From the NCBI GenBank assembly GCA_028292305.1, contig JAQGMQ010000073.1, positions 1 through 8,930 on the forward strand: 8,930 nt of DNA. The letters run 5' to 3'. Below are positions 1 to 6,145 of the stretch, piece by piece. The notes beneath the pieces are model-generated. The model saw nothing but the letters and a program-made list of their open reading frames with translations, was not told the DNA's origin and did not search any database. The number at the start of each line of letters is the position of its first letter. Position 1 is the first letter of the stretch. This DNA comes from Rhodoferax sp. (GTDB taxonomy: Bacteria > Pseudomonadota > Gammaproteobacteria > Burkholderiales > Burkholderiaceae_C). The position numbers and the translations under genes were made by a program.

Positions 1-435
1 GGCCGCTTCGGCCAGAAGACCGGCGCCGGCTGGTACGACTACCTGCCGGGCAAGCGCGACGCGATCCCGTCGCAAATGGTGCTCGACATGATCTCGCGGC
101 ATCGTCTCGCGGCCGCCATCACGCCACGCCGCATCTCCGACGAGGACATCGTCGACAGGCTGGTTTACGCGCTTGTCAACGAAGGCGCGCGCATTCTCCA
201 GGAAGGCATCGCCAGCAAGGCCAGCGACATCGACATGGTGTATCTCATGGGCTACGGCTTCCCGGTTCATCGTGGCGGGCCCCTGCTGTACGCCGACCAG
301 GTCGGTCTTTTCAACGTCGTGCAGCGCATGAAGCAGTTCGCCAAGAACCCCATGGACGACGCCGAATTTTGGCAGCCCTCGCCGCTGCTGGCCCGATTGG
401 CGGCCGAAGGCAAAACCTTCAACCCCTCGACCTGA
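1..435 (+). CDS. C-terminal part of a FadB/FadJ-like 3-hydroxyacyl-CoA dehydrogenase (5' truncated by window edge)
   Basis: The frame is open from base 1 and gives the last 144 residues of a larger protein; the real start lies upstream. Residues 1-14 (GRFGQKTGAGWYDY) are the sequence that normally ends the first C-terminal 3-hydroxyacyl-CoA dehydrogenase domain. Residues 84-94 (GYGFPVHRGGP) are the hallmark of the second such domain in bifunctional enoyl-CoA hydratase/3-hydroxyacyl-CoA dehydrogenases. The family oxidises (S)-3-hydroxyacyl-CoA to 3-ketoacyl-CoA with NAD+ in the cytoplasm, and usually carries an N-terminal crotonase domain, which cannot be seen here. The next gene is a thiolase remnant, the expected partner in a fadBA-type operon. 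The terminus appears intact. The substrate could be fatty acyl-CoA or a CoA-linked aromatic breakdown product; this stretch cannot decide between them. Confidence 0.9.
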   Translation, partial: GRFGQKTGAGWYDYLPGKRDAIPSQMVLDMISRHRLAAAITPRRISDEDIVDRLVYALVNEGARILQEGIASKASDIDMVYLMGYGFPVHRGGPLLYADQVGLFNVVQRMKQFAKNPMDDAEFWQPSPLLARLAAEGKTFNPST

Positions 436-493
436 GCAGCCGCAGCGTGCCCGCATCACCTCGCATCCGACAGCCATTTCAGAAGAACCACTC

Positions 494-715
494 ATGACTT
501 CAGCTGTCATCGTTTCGACCGCGCGCACGCCCTGGCCAAGAGTTTCAAGGGAGCCTTCAACGGCGGGGAATGCAAGCCAGTTCTCCGACGGCGGTGGCGC
601 CTGCGTGCTGATGAGCGAGATGGTGGCCGAGCGCAAAGGCCTCACGCCTCCGGGCCGCATCCTCGGCTTCGCCGTCGCCGGCTGCGAGTCCGCCCGGATG
701 ACCTGGCCCCTTTAA
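494..715 (+). pseudogene. Thiolase (acetyl-CoA acetyltransferase) remnant with frameshift and large deletions
   Basis: The 73-codon open frame begins like a FadA-type thiolase (MTSAVIVSTARTP). At about 530-532 one C appears to be missing from a C run. Reading the next 30 bases (532-561) one frame over gives LAKSFKGAFN, the normal continuation. At about 560-566 the sequence jumps to AGNASQFSDG, a motif that lies some 220 residues further on in intact thiolases, and continues as a normal thiolase to GFAVAGCE. It then degenerates and stops at 715. The nucleophilic cysteine region, the conserved His motif and the C-terminal CxG motif are all absent, so no thiolase activity is possible. The junction restores the frame shifted by the missing base, so the fusion stays open. 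It lies between the dehydrogenase and the SDR gene. A purine-rich AGAAG (481-485) could be its ribosome site. The missing extent is recalled from family knowledge, not measured. Confidence 0.85.
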
Positions 716-735
716 ACCCCTTCACCTCTGCCCTT

Positions 736-1527
736 ATGAACCAGACCATCCAGCATCTTTTTGATCTTTCGGGCAAAACTGCCCTCGTCACCGGCGGCTC
801 ACGCGGCCTGGGGCTTCAGATGGCGATGGGCCTGGCCGAAGCCGGCGCACGGGTCGTGCTGACATCGCGCAAAGCGGCCGATCTGAAAGAGGCCGCTGAG
901 CAGATGCGTGCGGCCGGTCTGGATGCCGATTGGATCGCCGCCGACTGTGCCGACGAAGCCGATGCCCGGGCGCTGGCCGCCGAGGCCATGGCGCGCCTGG
1001 GTCGCATCGACATCCTGGTCAACAACGCCGGCGCAGCCTGGGGCGCGCCCGCCGAAGACCATCCGGTGGCCGCCTGGGACAAGGTGAAGAACCTCAACGT
1101 GCGCGGTTACTTCATCCTGAGTCAGGAAGTGGCCCGGCTGTCGATGATTCCGCAGCGCTCGGGCCGAATTGTCAACGTCGCCTCCATCGCGGCGCTTGGC
1201 GGTAACTCGGCTGACATGACCACCATCGCCTACAACACCTCCAAGGGCGCAGTGCTCAATTTCACCCGCTCGCTTGCCTGCGAGTGGGGTAAGTACGGCA
1301 TCACCGTCAACACGATTTGCCCGGGTTTTTTCCCCAGCAAGATGAGCCAGGGTCTGTTCGAACAGATGGGCGAAGAGCGCCTCGCCGCACGCGCGCCGCT
1401 GGGCCGACTGGGTGGCGACAACGACCTCAAGGGCGCCTGCGTGCTCTATGCCTCCGAGGCCGGCCGCCACATCACCGGTCAGTGGCTGGCCATCGATGGC
1501 GGCGTGTCCGTCATCGCTGTCGGCTGA
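736..1527 (+). CDS. SDR-family NAD(P)-dependent oxidoreductase
   Basis: This is a 263-residue classical short-chain dehydrogenase/reductase, full length for the family (about 250-265). The dinucleotide-binding motif TGGSRGLG is at 19-26 and NNAG at 96-99. The structural Asn is N121, and the catalytic residues are S150, Y166 and K170 (YNTSK). PG (CPGFF, near 195-200) follows as usual, and the C-terminus has the typical GQWLAIDGG. The Ser-Tyr spacing is 16 residues, a little longer than the common 12-14, because of a GNSADMTTI stretch. It is a cytoplasmic enzyme that would oxidise a hydroxyl or reduce a ketone. Similarity to gluconate 5-dehydrogenase and 3-oxoacyl reductase-like members does not fix the substrate. 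It starts 20 bases after the thiolase remnant with no clear Shine-Dalgarno sequence, so it may depend on upstream translation. Its neighbours suggest acyl-CoA or hydroxy-acid metabolism. Confidence 0.9.
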   Translation: MNQTIQHLFDLSGKTALVTGGSRGLGLQMAMGLAEAGARVVLTSRKAADLKEAAEQMRAAGLDADWIAADCADEADARALAAEAMARLGRIDILVNNAGAAWGAPAEDHPVAAWDKVKNLNVRGYFILSQEVARLSMIPQRSGRIVNVASIAALGGNSADMTTIAYNTSKGAVLNFTRSLACEWGKYGITVNTICPGFFPSKMSQGLFEQMGEERLAARAPLGRLGGDNDLKGACVLYASEAGRHITGQWLAIDGGVSVIAVG

Positions 1528-1578
1528 CCCGGCGGGCCTCCGCTTGGCCGGGCTGACAAGCGGCGGTTTGTCCGCTTG
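1528..1578 (+). terminator. Two consecutive stem-loops after the SDR gene, possible transcription end
   Basis: Immediately after the SDR stop codon, CCCGGC (1528-1533) pairs with GCCGGG (1547-1552). CAAGCGG (1557-1563) pairs perfectly with CCGCTTG (1572-1578) across an 8-base loop. Neither stem is followed by a T run, so this is not a textbook intrinsic terminator. The position, between two apparent transcription units and just upstream of a predicted promoter, makes a termination or 3'-end stabilising role plausible. The second stem overlaps the proposed -35 box of the next unit. Confidence 0.35.
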
Positions 1579-1604
1579 CGGGCACAGTGCAAATTGCCTA
1601 TATT
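1576..1604 (+). promoter_or_regulatory. Candidate sigma-70 promoter for the lactonase/Bug unit
   Basis: TTGCGG (1576-1581) as -35 and TATATT (1599-1604) as -10 are separated by 17 bases. The -10 matches consensus at five of six positions; the -35 matches only at TTG. The expected transcription start, near 1611, falls inside the palindromic operator that follows. The leader would be about 60 bases. This is inferred from sequence only. Confidence 0.45.
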
Positions 1605-1620
1605 GGCGATTGGATCCAAA
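1600..1620 (+). promoter_or_regulatory. GntR/VanR-like operator, copy 1 (ATTGGATCCAAA)
   Basis: The inverted repeat TTGGATCCAA (1610-1619) is perfect. The wider 12-mer, ATTGGATCCAAA at 1609-1620, matches the palindrome ATTGGATCCAAT at 11 of 12 positions. The 20 bases 1600-1619 are identical to 4792-4811, upstream of the ABC importer. ATTGGATCCAAT is, as I recall it, the operator of VanR, a GntR regulator of the FCD class. The site covers the predicted transcription start, about 57 bases before the lactonase start codon, which suits a repressor. No GntR gene is present in the window. Confidence 0.65.
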
Positions 1621-1671
1621 AAATACAACGAGCCGTCACCTGGCAGGCGACGGCACAAGGAGACACATTCG

Positions 1672-2598
1672 ATGCATGAAATCGCGAGCCAGCTGCGTTT
1701 CCCGGAAGGGCCGGTGATGCTCGGTGGCGGCAGCCTGCTGGTTGTGGAGATCGCGGCCGGGTGCCTGACCCGCATCCATCCCGACGGCAGCACCTCGCTG
1801 GTCGCACAACTCGGAGGCGGGCCAAACGGCGCAGCCCTCGGCCCGGACGGCCGCTGCTACGTCTGCAACAACGGCGGCTTCACTTGGCGCGAACGCGACG
1901 GCGCCTTGCTGCCGAGCGGCACCGCGCCGGGCTACACCAACGGCTCCATCCAGGCCGTCGACCTGGAGACCGGCGAGGTGGAGGTGCTCTACGAGCGCTG
2001 CGGCGATCAGCGCCTGAACGGGCCGAACGACATCGTCTTCGACGCCGCGGGCGGCTTCTGGTTCACCGACCACGGCCATGCCCACGGCCGCTCGCGGGAC
2101 CGAGGCGTGGTGTACTACGCGCGGCCCGACGGCTCGTCGATCGAGCAGGTCATCTACCCGCTGGAGATGCCCAATGGTGTCGCCCTGTCGCCCGACGGCG
2201 GCACGCTCTACGTCGCGGAGACGGTGACCGGCCGGCTCTGGGCTTGGTCCGTGACTGCGCCGGGGCGACTCGGCAAAGAGCTGCGCAACATCCTCGGCGG
2301 CACCGGGCGGCTGGTGCACGGCCTCGGCGGCTTCCAGTTGTTCGATTCGATGGCGGTCGACGTCGACGGCAACCTGCATGTCGGCACAGTGCCCAGCGGC
2401 ATCAGCGTGATCAGCCCCGAAGGCCGGCTGATCGAGCAGATCCGCATGCCGGAGAAGTTCGCCACCAACCTGTGCTTCGGCGGTCCCGACATGCGCACTG
2501 CCTACGTCACGTTGTCATCGACCGGCCGGGTGGTCGCGATGCCGAGTGCTTACACCGGCGCGCCGGTGAATTTCCAGCCGCGAACCACTGCGGCCTGA
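1672..2598 (+). CDS. SMP-30/gluconolactonase/LRE-family lactonase, copy 1
   Basis: This 308-residue predicted six-bladed beta-propeller hydrolase opens sugar-type or organic-acid lactones with a bound divalent metal. The family's metal ligands are recognisable: E12 in RFPEGP, N168 in MPNGVALSPD and D225 in FDSMAVDVDGN. N119 in LNGPNDIVFD is the likely substrate-side Asn. I chose ATG 1672 because AAGGAGA (1657-1663) lies 8 bases before it and because the N-terminus then aligns residue for residue with the second lactonase at 3721. An earlier in-frame start at 1576 would put the promoter and operator inside the gene. No signal peptide is seen, so it is probably cytoplasmic. It is the first gene of a unit with the Bug protein and the second lactonase. 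The true substrate is unknown; SMP-30 relatives act on gluconolactone and on other lactones and esters. Confidence 0.9.
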   Translation: MHEIASQLRFPEGPVMLGGGSLLVVEIAAGCLTRIHPDGSTSLVAQLGGGPNGAALGPDGRCYVCNNGGFTWRERDGALLPSGTAPGYTNGSIQAVDLETGEVEVLYERCGDQRLNGPNDIVFDAAGGFWFTDHGHAHGRSRDRGVVYYARPDGSSIEQVIYPLEMPNGVALSPDGGTLYVAETVTGRLWAWSVTAPGRLGKELRNILGGTGRLVHGLGGFQLFDSMAVDVDGNLHVGTVPSGISVISPEGRLIEQIRMPEKFATNLCFGGPDMRTAYVTLSSTGRVVAMPSAYTGAPVNFQPRTTAA

Positions 2599-2703
2599 AC
2601 GTCCGCCAGGGCCGAAACCGGCCGCGAAGCTCGCCAGAGCCAATCATGAAGCGCCGCGTGGAGCGCGACCCAGCACGGCGCGCCGCGCCACCAAGGAGAC
2701 AAC

Positions 2704-3687
2704 ATGAACATTCAGCGACGAAGAACCCTGGCCGCCACCGGCACGTTGCTGGCTCTCGGCAGCGCGTGCAGAGCCTGGGCGCAACCCAGCGACTGGCCGA
2801 GGAAAGCCATCCGCATCATCGTACCGTCTGGGCCGGGCGGCAGCTCGGACATCCTCTTGCGCCTTATGACCGAGCCGCTGGCTCGCCTGCTTGGTCAGCC
2901 GATCGTGGTCGACAACAAGCCCGGTGCCGGTGGCACGCTTGCCGCCACGCTCGCCGCACACGCCGAGCCCGACGGCTACACGCTGATGGTGAATTCCGTG
3001 GCCACGCATGGCATCGGGCCATCGATGTACAAGCTCCGGTTCGATCCGGACGCGGGCGTCACCGGTATCTGCGAGTTGGCGGCCACGGCCAACGTGCTTT
3101 ATGTGCGCAAGGACTCGCCGTTCAACACCATGCAGAGCCTCGTCGCCTATGCCAAGGCCAACCCTGGCAAGCTGAACTATGCGTCGTCTGGCGCCGGCAC
3201 CTCGCTGCACCTGTCGGCGGTCGCTTTCGCCCAGGCTGCCGGCATCGATGTCACCCACATTCCCTACAACGGCGCCGCACCGGCCATGCAGGCCGTGCTG
3301 GGCGGCGATGCCGCCTTCTCCTTCGAAAACGCCACGCCCATGATGGGACAGATCCGCGGCGGCACGGTGCTTGCGCTGGCCGTCACCACGGCCGTGCGCG
3401 CCTATCAGTTGCCGGAAGTGCCGACGGTGGCCGAAGCTGGACTGCCGGGTTTCGAGGTCGCCTCGTGGTTCGGCATCGTAGCGCCGGGCGGCCTGCCGCG
3501 GCCGCTGGTCGACCGGCTCTCGGCCGCCTTCGACGAAGTGCTCAAGCAGCCAGCCGTGTCCGAGCAGTTGCGCAAGCTCGGCGCCGATCCCCACTTCTTG
3601 CCCGCCGCCGAATTCGACGCCTACATGAAGGGCGAGCGCCGCAAGTGGGCGGCCATCGTCAGGGCGTCGGGCGCGATCGTCAATTGA
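2704..3687 (+). CDS. Bug-family (TctC-like) tripartite tricarboxylate transporter solute-binding protein
   Basis: This is a 327-residue periplasmic binding protein, the usual Bug length. It has an Arg-rich N-terminus (RRR at 5-7), a hydrophobic stretch near 9-20 and a probable signal peptidase I site AWA|Q after residue 26. The twin Arg may indicate Tat export. C22 sits in a poor lipobox, so lipoprotein status is unlikely. Family signatures are PSGPGGSSD (41-49), NKPGAGG (71-77), PDGYTL (89-94), HIPYNG (185-190) and GGDAAFSF (200-207). Bug proteins bind carboxylates and related small molecules; the TctA/TctB membrane subunits they serve are absent here, which is common for these expanded orphan receptors. 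AAGGAGA (2693-2699) lies 4 bases before the ATG. It is flanked on both sides by paralogous lactonases, so its ligand may be the lactone or the acid those enzymes handle (inference). Confidence 0.93.
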   Translation: MNIQRRRTLAATGTLLALGSACRAWAQPSDWPRKAIRIIVPSGPGGSSDILLRLMTEPLARLLGQPIVVDNKPGAGGTLAATLAAHAEPDGYTLMVNSVATHGIGPSMYKLRFDPDAGVTGICELAATANVLYVRKDSPFNTMQSLVAYAKANPGKLNYASSGAGTSLHLSAVAFAQAAGIDVTHIPYNGAAPAMQAVLGGDAAFSFENATPMMGQIRGGTVLALAVTTAVRAYQLPEVPTVAEAGLPGFEVASWFGIVAPGGLPRPLVDRLSAAFDEVLKQPAVSEQLRKLGADPHFLPAAEFDAYMKGERRKWAAIVRASGAIVN

Positions 3688-3720
3688 GCAACTGTTACCT
3701 ATCACTGAAAGCAGAATCCT

Positions 3721-4626
3721 ATGAAGATCATCGCCACCGGACTGCGCTTCCCGGAAGGTCCCATTGCCATGCCCGACGGCTCGGTGCTGGTAGTTGAAAT
3801 CGAGCGACAGACGCTGTCGCGCGTGTCGTTCGGCGGCGCCGTCGAGGTCGTCGCTGAGGTGCCCGGCGGGCCGAACGGCGCCGCGATCGGCCCGGACGGC
3901 CGCGTCTACATCTGCAACAACGGTGGCATGGGCTGGGTGCGCGACGGCGGCATGCTGCGTCCGCACGGCGTGCCGTCGGGTTATGAGGGTGGCGGCATCG
4001 ACGTAGTCGACCTCGCTTGCGGCCGTGTCGAACGCCTCTATTCGCACTGCGGTCTGCACCGGCTCATCGGCCCCAACGACCTGGTGTTCGACGGGCAGGG
4101 TGGCTTCTGGTTCACCGACCTCGGCAAGCGGCGCGAGCGTGACATGGACCGCGGCTTCATCTTCTGGGCTCGGGCCGATGGCTCCGAGATTCGCCAAGTC
4201 GCTGGCGCCATGCTGACGCCCAACGGCATCGGCCTCTCGCCCGATGGTCGCACGCTCTACGTGGCCGAAACCGATACCGGCCGTATCTGGGGTTTCGAGG
4301 TCACCGGCCCGGGCGAGCTGCGGCTGGCACCCTGGCCGTCGCCCAACGGTGGCCGCATCGTGGCGGGGCTGGGCGGCTATGCACGCTTCGACAGCCTGGC
4401 GGTAACGGCGTCGGGCAACATCTGCGCGGCCACCGTGGAAGGATGCAGCATCGCCGAGATTTCGCCGGTGCAAGGCCTGCTGCGCCACCACACCGTGCCC
4501 GACCTCCTGACGACCAACATTTGCTTCGGCGGCACCGACCTGCGAACCGCCTACGTAACCCTCTCTCACAGCGGGCGACTAGGCGCCATGGACTGGCACG
4601 AGCCGGGACTGGCGCTGGCTTATTGA
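3721..4626 (+). CDS. SMP-30/gluconolactonase/LRE-family lactonase, copy 2
   Basis: This 301-residue paralogue of the lactonase at 1672 aligns with it without a gap for about 200 residues; by hand count, 33 of the first 60 positions are identical. The metal ligands are conserved: E12 (RFPEGP), N168 (LTPNGIGLSPD) and D224 (ARFDSLAV), with N119 in IGPNDLVFD. It starts 33 bases after the Bug gene with only a weak purine-rich ribosome site (GAAAGCAGAA), and probably shares that transcript. The segment around residues 134-143 differs clearly from copy 1 (LGKRRERDMD against HGHAHGRSRD), and copy 2 lacks the extra C-terminal tail. The two copies may therefore differ in substrate or stereochemistry, though sequence alone cannot show this. 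It is probably a cytoplasmic enzyme and the last gene of its unit. Confidence 0.9.
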   Translation: MKIIATGLRFPEGPIAMPDGSVLVVEIERQTLSRVSFGGAVEVVAEVPGGPNGAAIGPDGRVYICNNGGMGWVRDGGMLRPHGVPSGYEGGGIDVVDLACGRVERLYSHCGLHRLIGPNDLVFDGQGGFWFTDLGKRRERDMDRGFIFWARADGSEIRQVAGAMLTPNGIGLSPDGRTLYVAETDTGRIWGFEVTGPGELRLAPWPSPNGGRIVAGLGGYARFDSLAVTASGNICAATVEGCSIAEISPVQGLLRHHTVPDLLTTNICFGGTDLRTAYVTLSHSGRLGAMDWHEPGLALAY

Positions 4627-4692
4627 CAGCGGGCAGGGGCGCCGCTCGCCTGCGGTCCAGTGCCGGGCGGCTTGCTGCGCCGTATTGAAAAC

Positions 4693-4717
4693 CGAGGCGC
4701 GCTTGCAAGCGGCCTCG
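4693..4717. terminator. GC-rich hairpin, possible end of the lactonase transcript
   Basis: CGAGGC (4693-4698) pairs with GCCTCG (4712-4717) around the perfect 12-base palindrome CGCTTGCAAGCG (4700-4711), with one unpaired G at 4699. A hairpin with a tetraloop and a stem of about ten pairs is possible in either strand. There is no T run after it, so the terminator call is tentative; a protein-binding dyad is an alternative. Confidence 0.35.
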
Positions 4718-4766
4718 CTACTCAGAGCCCGTCGAGGCCGCAGGAAAACAACTGTAATCTTTGGCC

Positions 4767-4796
4767 CTTACAGGGAAAACCCGAAATCGAAATATT
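4767..4796 (+). promoter_or_regulatory. Candidate promoter for the ABC importer operon
   Basis: CTTACA (4767-4772) and AATATT (4791-4796) are spaced by 18 bases, each matching the sigma-70 consensus at four of six positions. The -10 occupies the same position relative to the shared operator element as the TATATT of the lactonase promoter, which is the main support. Predicted initiation is near 4803, within the operator, leaving a leader of about 140 bases. Confidence 0.35.
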
Positions 4797-4812
4797 GGCG
4801 ATTGGATCCAAT
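4792..4812 (+). promoter_or_regulatory. GntR/VanR-like operator, copy 2 (perfect ATTGGATCCAAT)
   Basis: ATTGGATCCAAT at 4801-4812 is a perfect 12-base inverted repeat, identical to the VanR operator as I recall it. Together with the preceding ATATTGGCG it repeats 20 bases found at 1600-1619 exactly. Its centre is about 135 bases before the binding-protein start codon. The likely function is repression by a GntR/FCD-class regulator that is relieved by the transported compound or a metabolite of it. Confidence 0.68.
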
Positions 4813-4905
4813 ATACAAGCAACGTCTCGCATCTGCGATGGACGTGGTGAAGCAGGGCAGGGCACTGTACGGTGCGGGCAGCCGAAGTCCCGACGCGCTT
4901 CAGAG

Positions 4906-4929
4906 CGACCAAGAACGACCAAGAACGAC
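4906..4929 (+). repeat. Short direct repeat (2.4 copies of CGACCAAGAA)
   Basis: Two full copies of the 10-base unit (4906-4915 and 4916-4925) and a four-base partial third copy abut the AGGAGA ribosome site of the following gene. It may be a simple slippage product; copy number could affect leader length, but nothing here shows a function. Confidence 0.6.
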
Positions 4930-4941
4930 AGGAGACACATC

Positions 4942-6111
4942 ATGATCAAGCGAGTTGCATGCATCGCGGCGCTCTGCGCCACTTTCCTCACCGCCGCCCG
5001 AGCCGAACCCGGCGTGACGGACACCACCATTCTTCTCGGCGGCTCCAACGCCATGACCGGTGCGGTGGCCGCCGTGTGCTCGCCCGCCAGCCTTGGCGCC
5101 AAGGCCTGGTTCGACAAAGTCAACCGCGACGGCGGCGTGCACGGCCGCAAGATCGACTACAACGTGCTCGACGATGCCTTTTCTGCCCAGCGCGCCGTGA
5201 GCAACGCCCGGCGCCTGGTGCAGCAGGACGGCGTCTTCGCCATCTTCGGCGGCTGCGCTGGCCCGACCTCGGCGGCCATCCTGCAGTATGTCGCCGGTCA
5301 GCCCGAGGTGCCTTACCTCTTCACCTGGGCGGCCATGAACGAGCTAACCGAGCCGACCAAGAAGAACGTCTTCGCGCTGCTGCCGAACTACGCCTTCCAG
5401 GTCAAGGTGATGCTGCCGTTCTCACTGCAGCGCGCCGAGCCCAAGCCGAAGACGGCCGGCTTCCTGATGATGAACGTGCCTGGGGCCGAGGACATGCGCA
5501 AGGCCGTCAAGGAAGTGTTGGCCGCCGAGGGCGTGAACCTCGTCTTCGACGAGTTGTTCGAGGTCGGCGTGCCCGACTACACGCCCTACATCCTACAGCT
5601 CAAGAGCAAAAATCCCGACATTGTCCTGTTCGGCGACTCCGCCGCCGGCGCGGCCAAGATTTTCCTGGCGATGAAGCGCCAGAACTGGCACCCGAAGAGC
5701 GCCTTCGGCGTGGCCACGCTGACGGCCGAGCAGTTCCTCGACCCCATCGGCGACTACGCCGACGGCTGGCTTAGCGCCGCCGGCATGGTGTCACCGCCCA
5801 GTGCCCCCGAATCGAAGGATTGCAACGACGCGCTCAAGGCCAGCTACCCCGACCAAAAGCCCAACCACTTCACCATGTACGGCTGCCTGGCCGCCAAGAT
5901 CGGGGTGGAAGCCATGAATCGCACCGGCCGCAACCTGACCCGCACCGGCCTGATCGCGTCGCTCGAGCAGATGAAGAACTTCGAGACGCGCATCAGCGGT
6001 CCGATCAGCTTCTCGCCGACCGACCACATGGGCACCAACGCGGTCATTCCCTTCGGCACCAAGGACGGCCAATTCGTCGTGCTGGGCGCGCCGCTGAAGC
6101 TTGCCCGTTGA
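4942..6111 (+). CDS. Branched-chain amino acid-type (HAAT) ABC transporter substrate-binding protein
   Basis: This is a 389-residue periplasmic binding protein of the LivJ/LivK (Peripla_BP_6) type. A Sec signal peptide covers residues 1-21 (MIKR, a hydrophobic core, then ARA|E). The mature protein opens with the family's ILLGGSNAMTG, followed by KAWFDKVNRDGGVHGRKI (54-71) and DDAFSAQRAVSNARRLV (77-93). A type I fold with two lobes is expected. Mature cysteines are C46, C105, C294 and C315, which could form disulfides in the periplasm. AGGAGA (4930-4935) supports ATG 4942. Members of this family bind not only Leu/Ile/Val but also aromatic acids, amides, urea and other compounds. The shared operator with a lactonase/Bug unit argues for a carboxylate or aromatic substrate rather than general amino-acid uptake (inference). 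It is the first gene of the importer operon. Confidence 0.93.
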   Translation: MIKRVACIAALCATFLTAARAEPGVTDTTILLGGSNAMTGAVAAVCSPASLGAKAWFDKVNRDGGVHGRKIDYNVLDDAFSAQRAVSNARRLVQQDGVFAIFGGCAGPTSAAILQYVAGQPEVPYLFTWAAMNELTEPTKKNVFALLPNYAFQVKVMLPFSLQRAEPKPKTAGFLMMNVPGAEDMRKAVKEVLAAEGVNLVFDELFEVGVPDYTPYILQLKSKNPDIVLFGDSAAGAAKIFLAMKRQNWHPKSAFGVATLTAEQFLDPIGDYADGWLSAAGMVSPPSAPESKDCNDALKASYPDQKPNHFTMYGCLAAKIGVEAMNRTGRNLTRTGLIASLEQMKNFETRISGPISFSPTDHMGTNAVIPFGTKDGQFVVLGAPLKLAR

Positions 6112-6145
6112 GCCGACCGCCGCACGCAGGACCGATACGTCTTCT

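Larger units (their letters stand above)
4627..4941 (+). other. 315-base intergenic leader between the lactonase unit and the ABC importer operon
   Basis: No convincing gene is present. In order it holds a long GC-rich dyad (4693-4717), a weak promoter, the second copy of the shared operator element (4792-4812), a 10-base tandem repeat (4906-4929) and the ribosome site AGGAGA (4930-4935) ahead of ATG 4942. The segment 4740-4830 is noticeably more AT-rich than the genes around it, as expected for a control region. Confidence 0.7.

Noticed and set aside
1612..1617. GGATCC as a possible cloning-site artefact
   Set aside because: It sits inside a 20-bp element repeated exactly at a second natural leader, with matching promoter geometry, so a vector junction is an unlikely explanation.
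2599..2703. Possible small gene or promoter between lactonase 1 and the Bug gene (ATG 2646)
   Set aside because: The frame from 2646 runs out of phase into the Bug gene with no ribosome site or family resemblance, and I see no promoter; it looks like an intra-operon spacer with short GC stems.
1761..3797. Open frame of 678 codons on the + strand
   Set aside because: It is an Arg/His/Pro-rich shift frame of the first lactonase and the Bug gene, with no domain signatures.
2644..4569. Open frame of 641 codons on the - strand
   Set aside because: It is antisense to the Bug and second lactonase genes, has biased GC-shadow composition with no recognisable motif, and both sense genes are clearly real.
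4801..4817. TTGGCG (4795-4800) and TATACA (4812-4817) as -35/-10 boxes
   Set aside because: The spacer would be only 11 bases, too short for a sigma-70 promoter.
4872..5774. Open frame of 300 codons overlapping the binding-protein gene
   Set aside because: It is an Arg-rich frame-shifted shadow; the overlapping frame has a signal peptide and family motifs.
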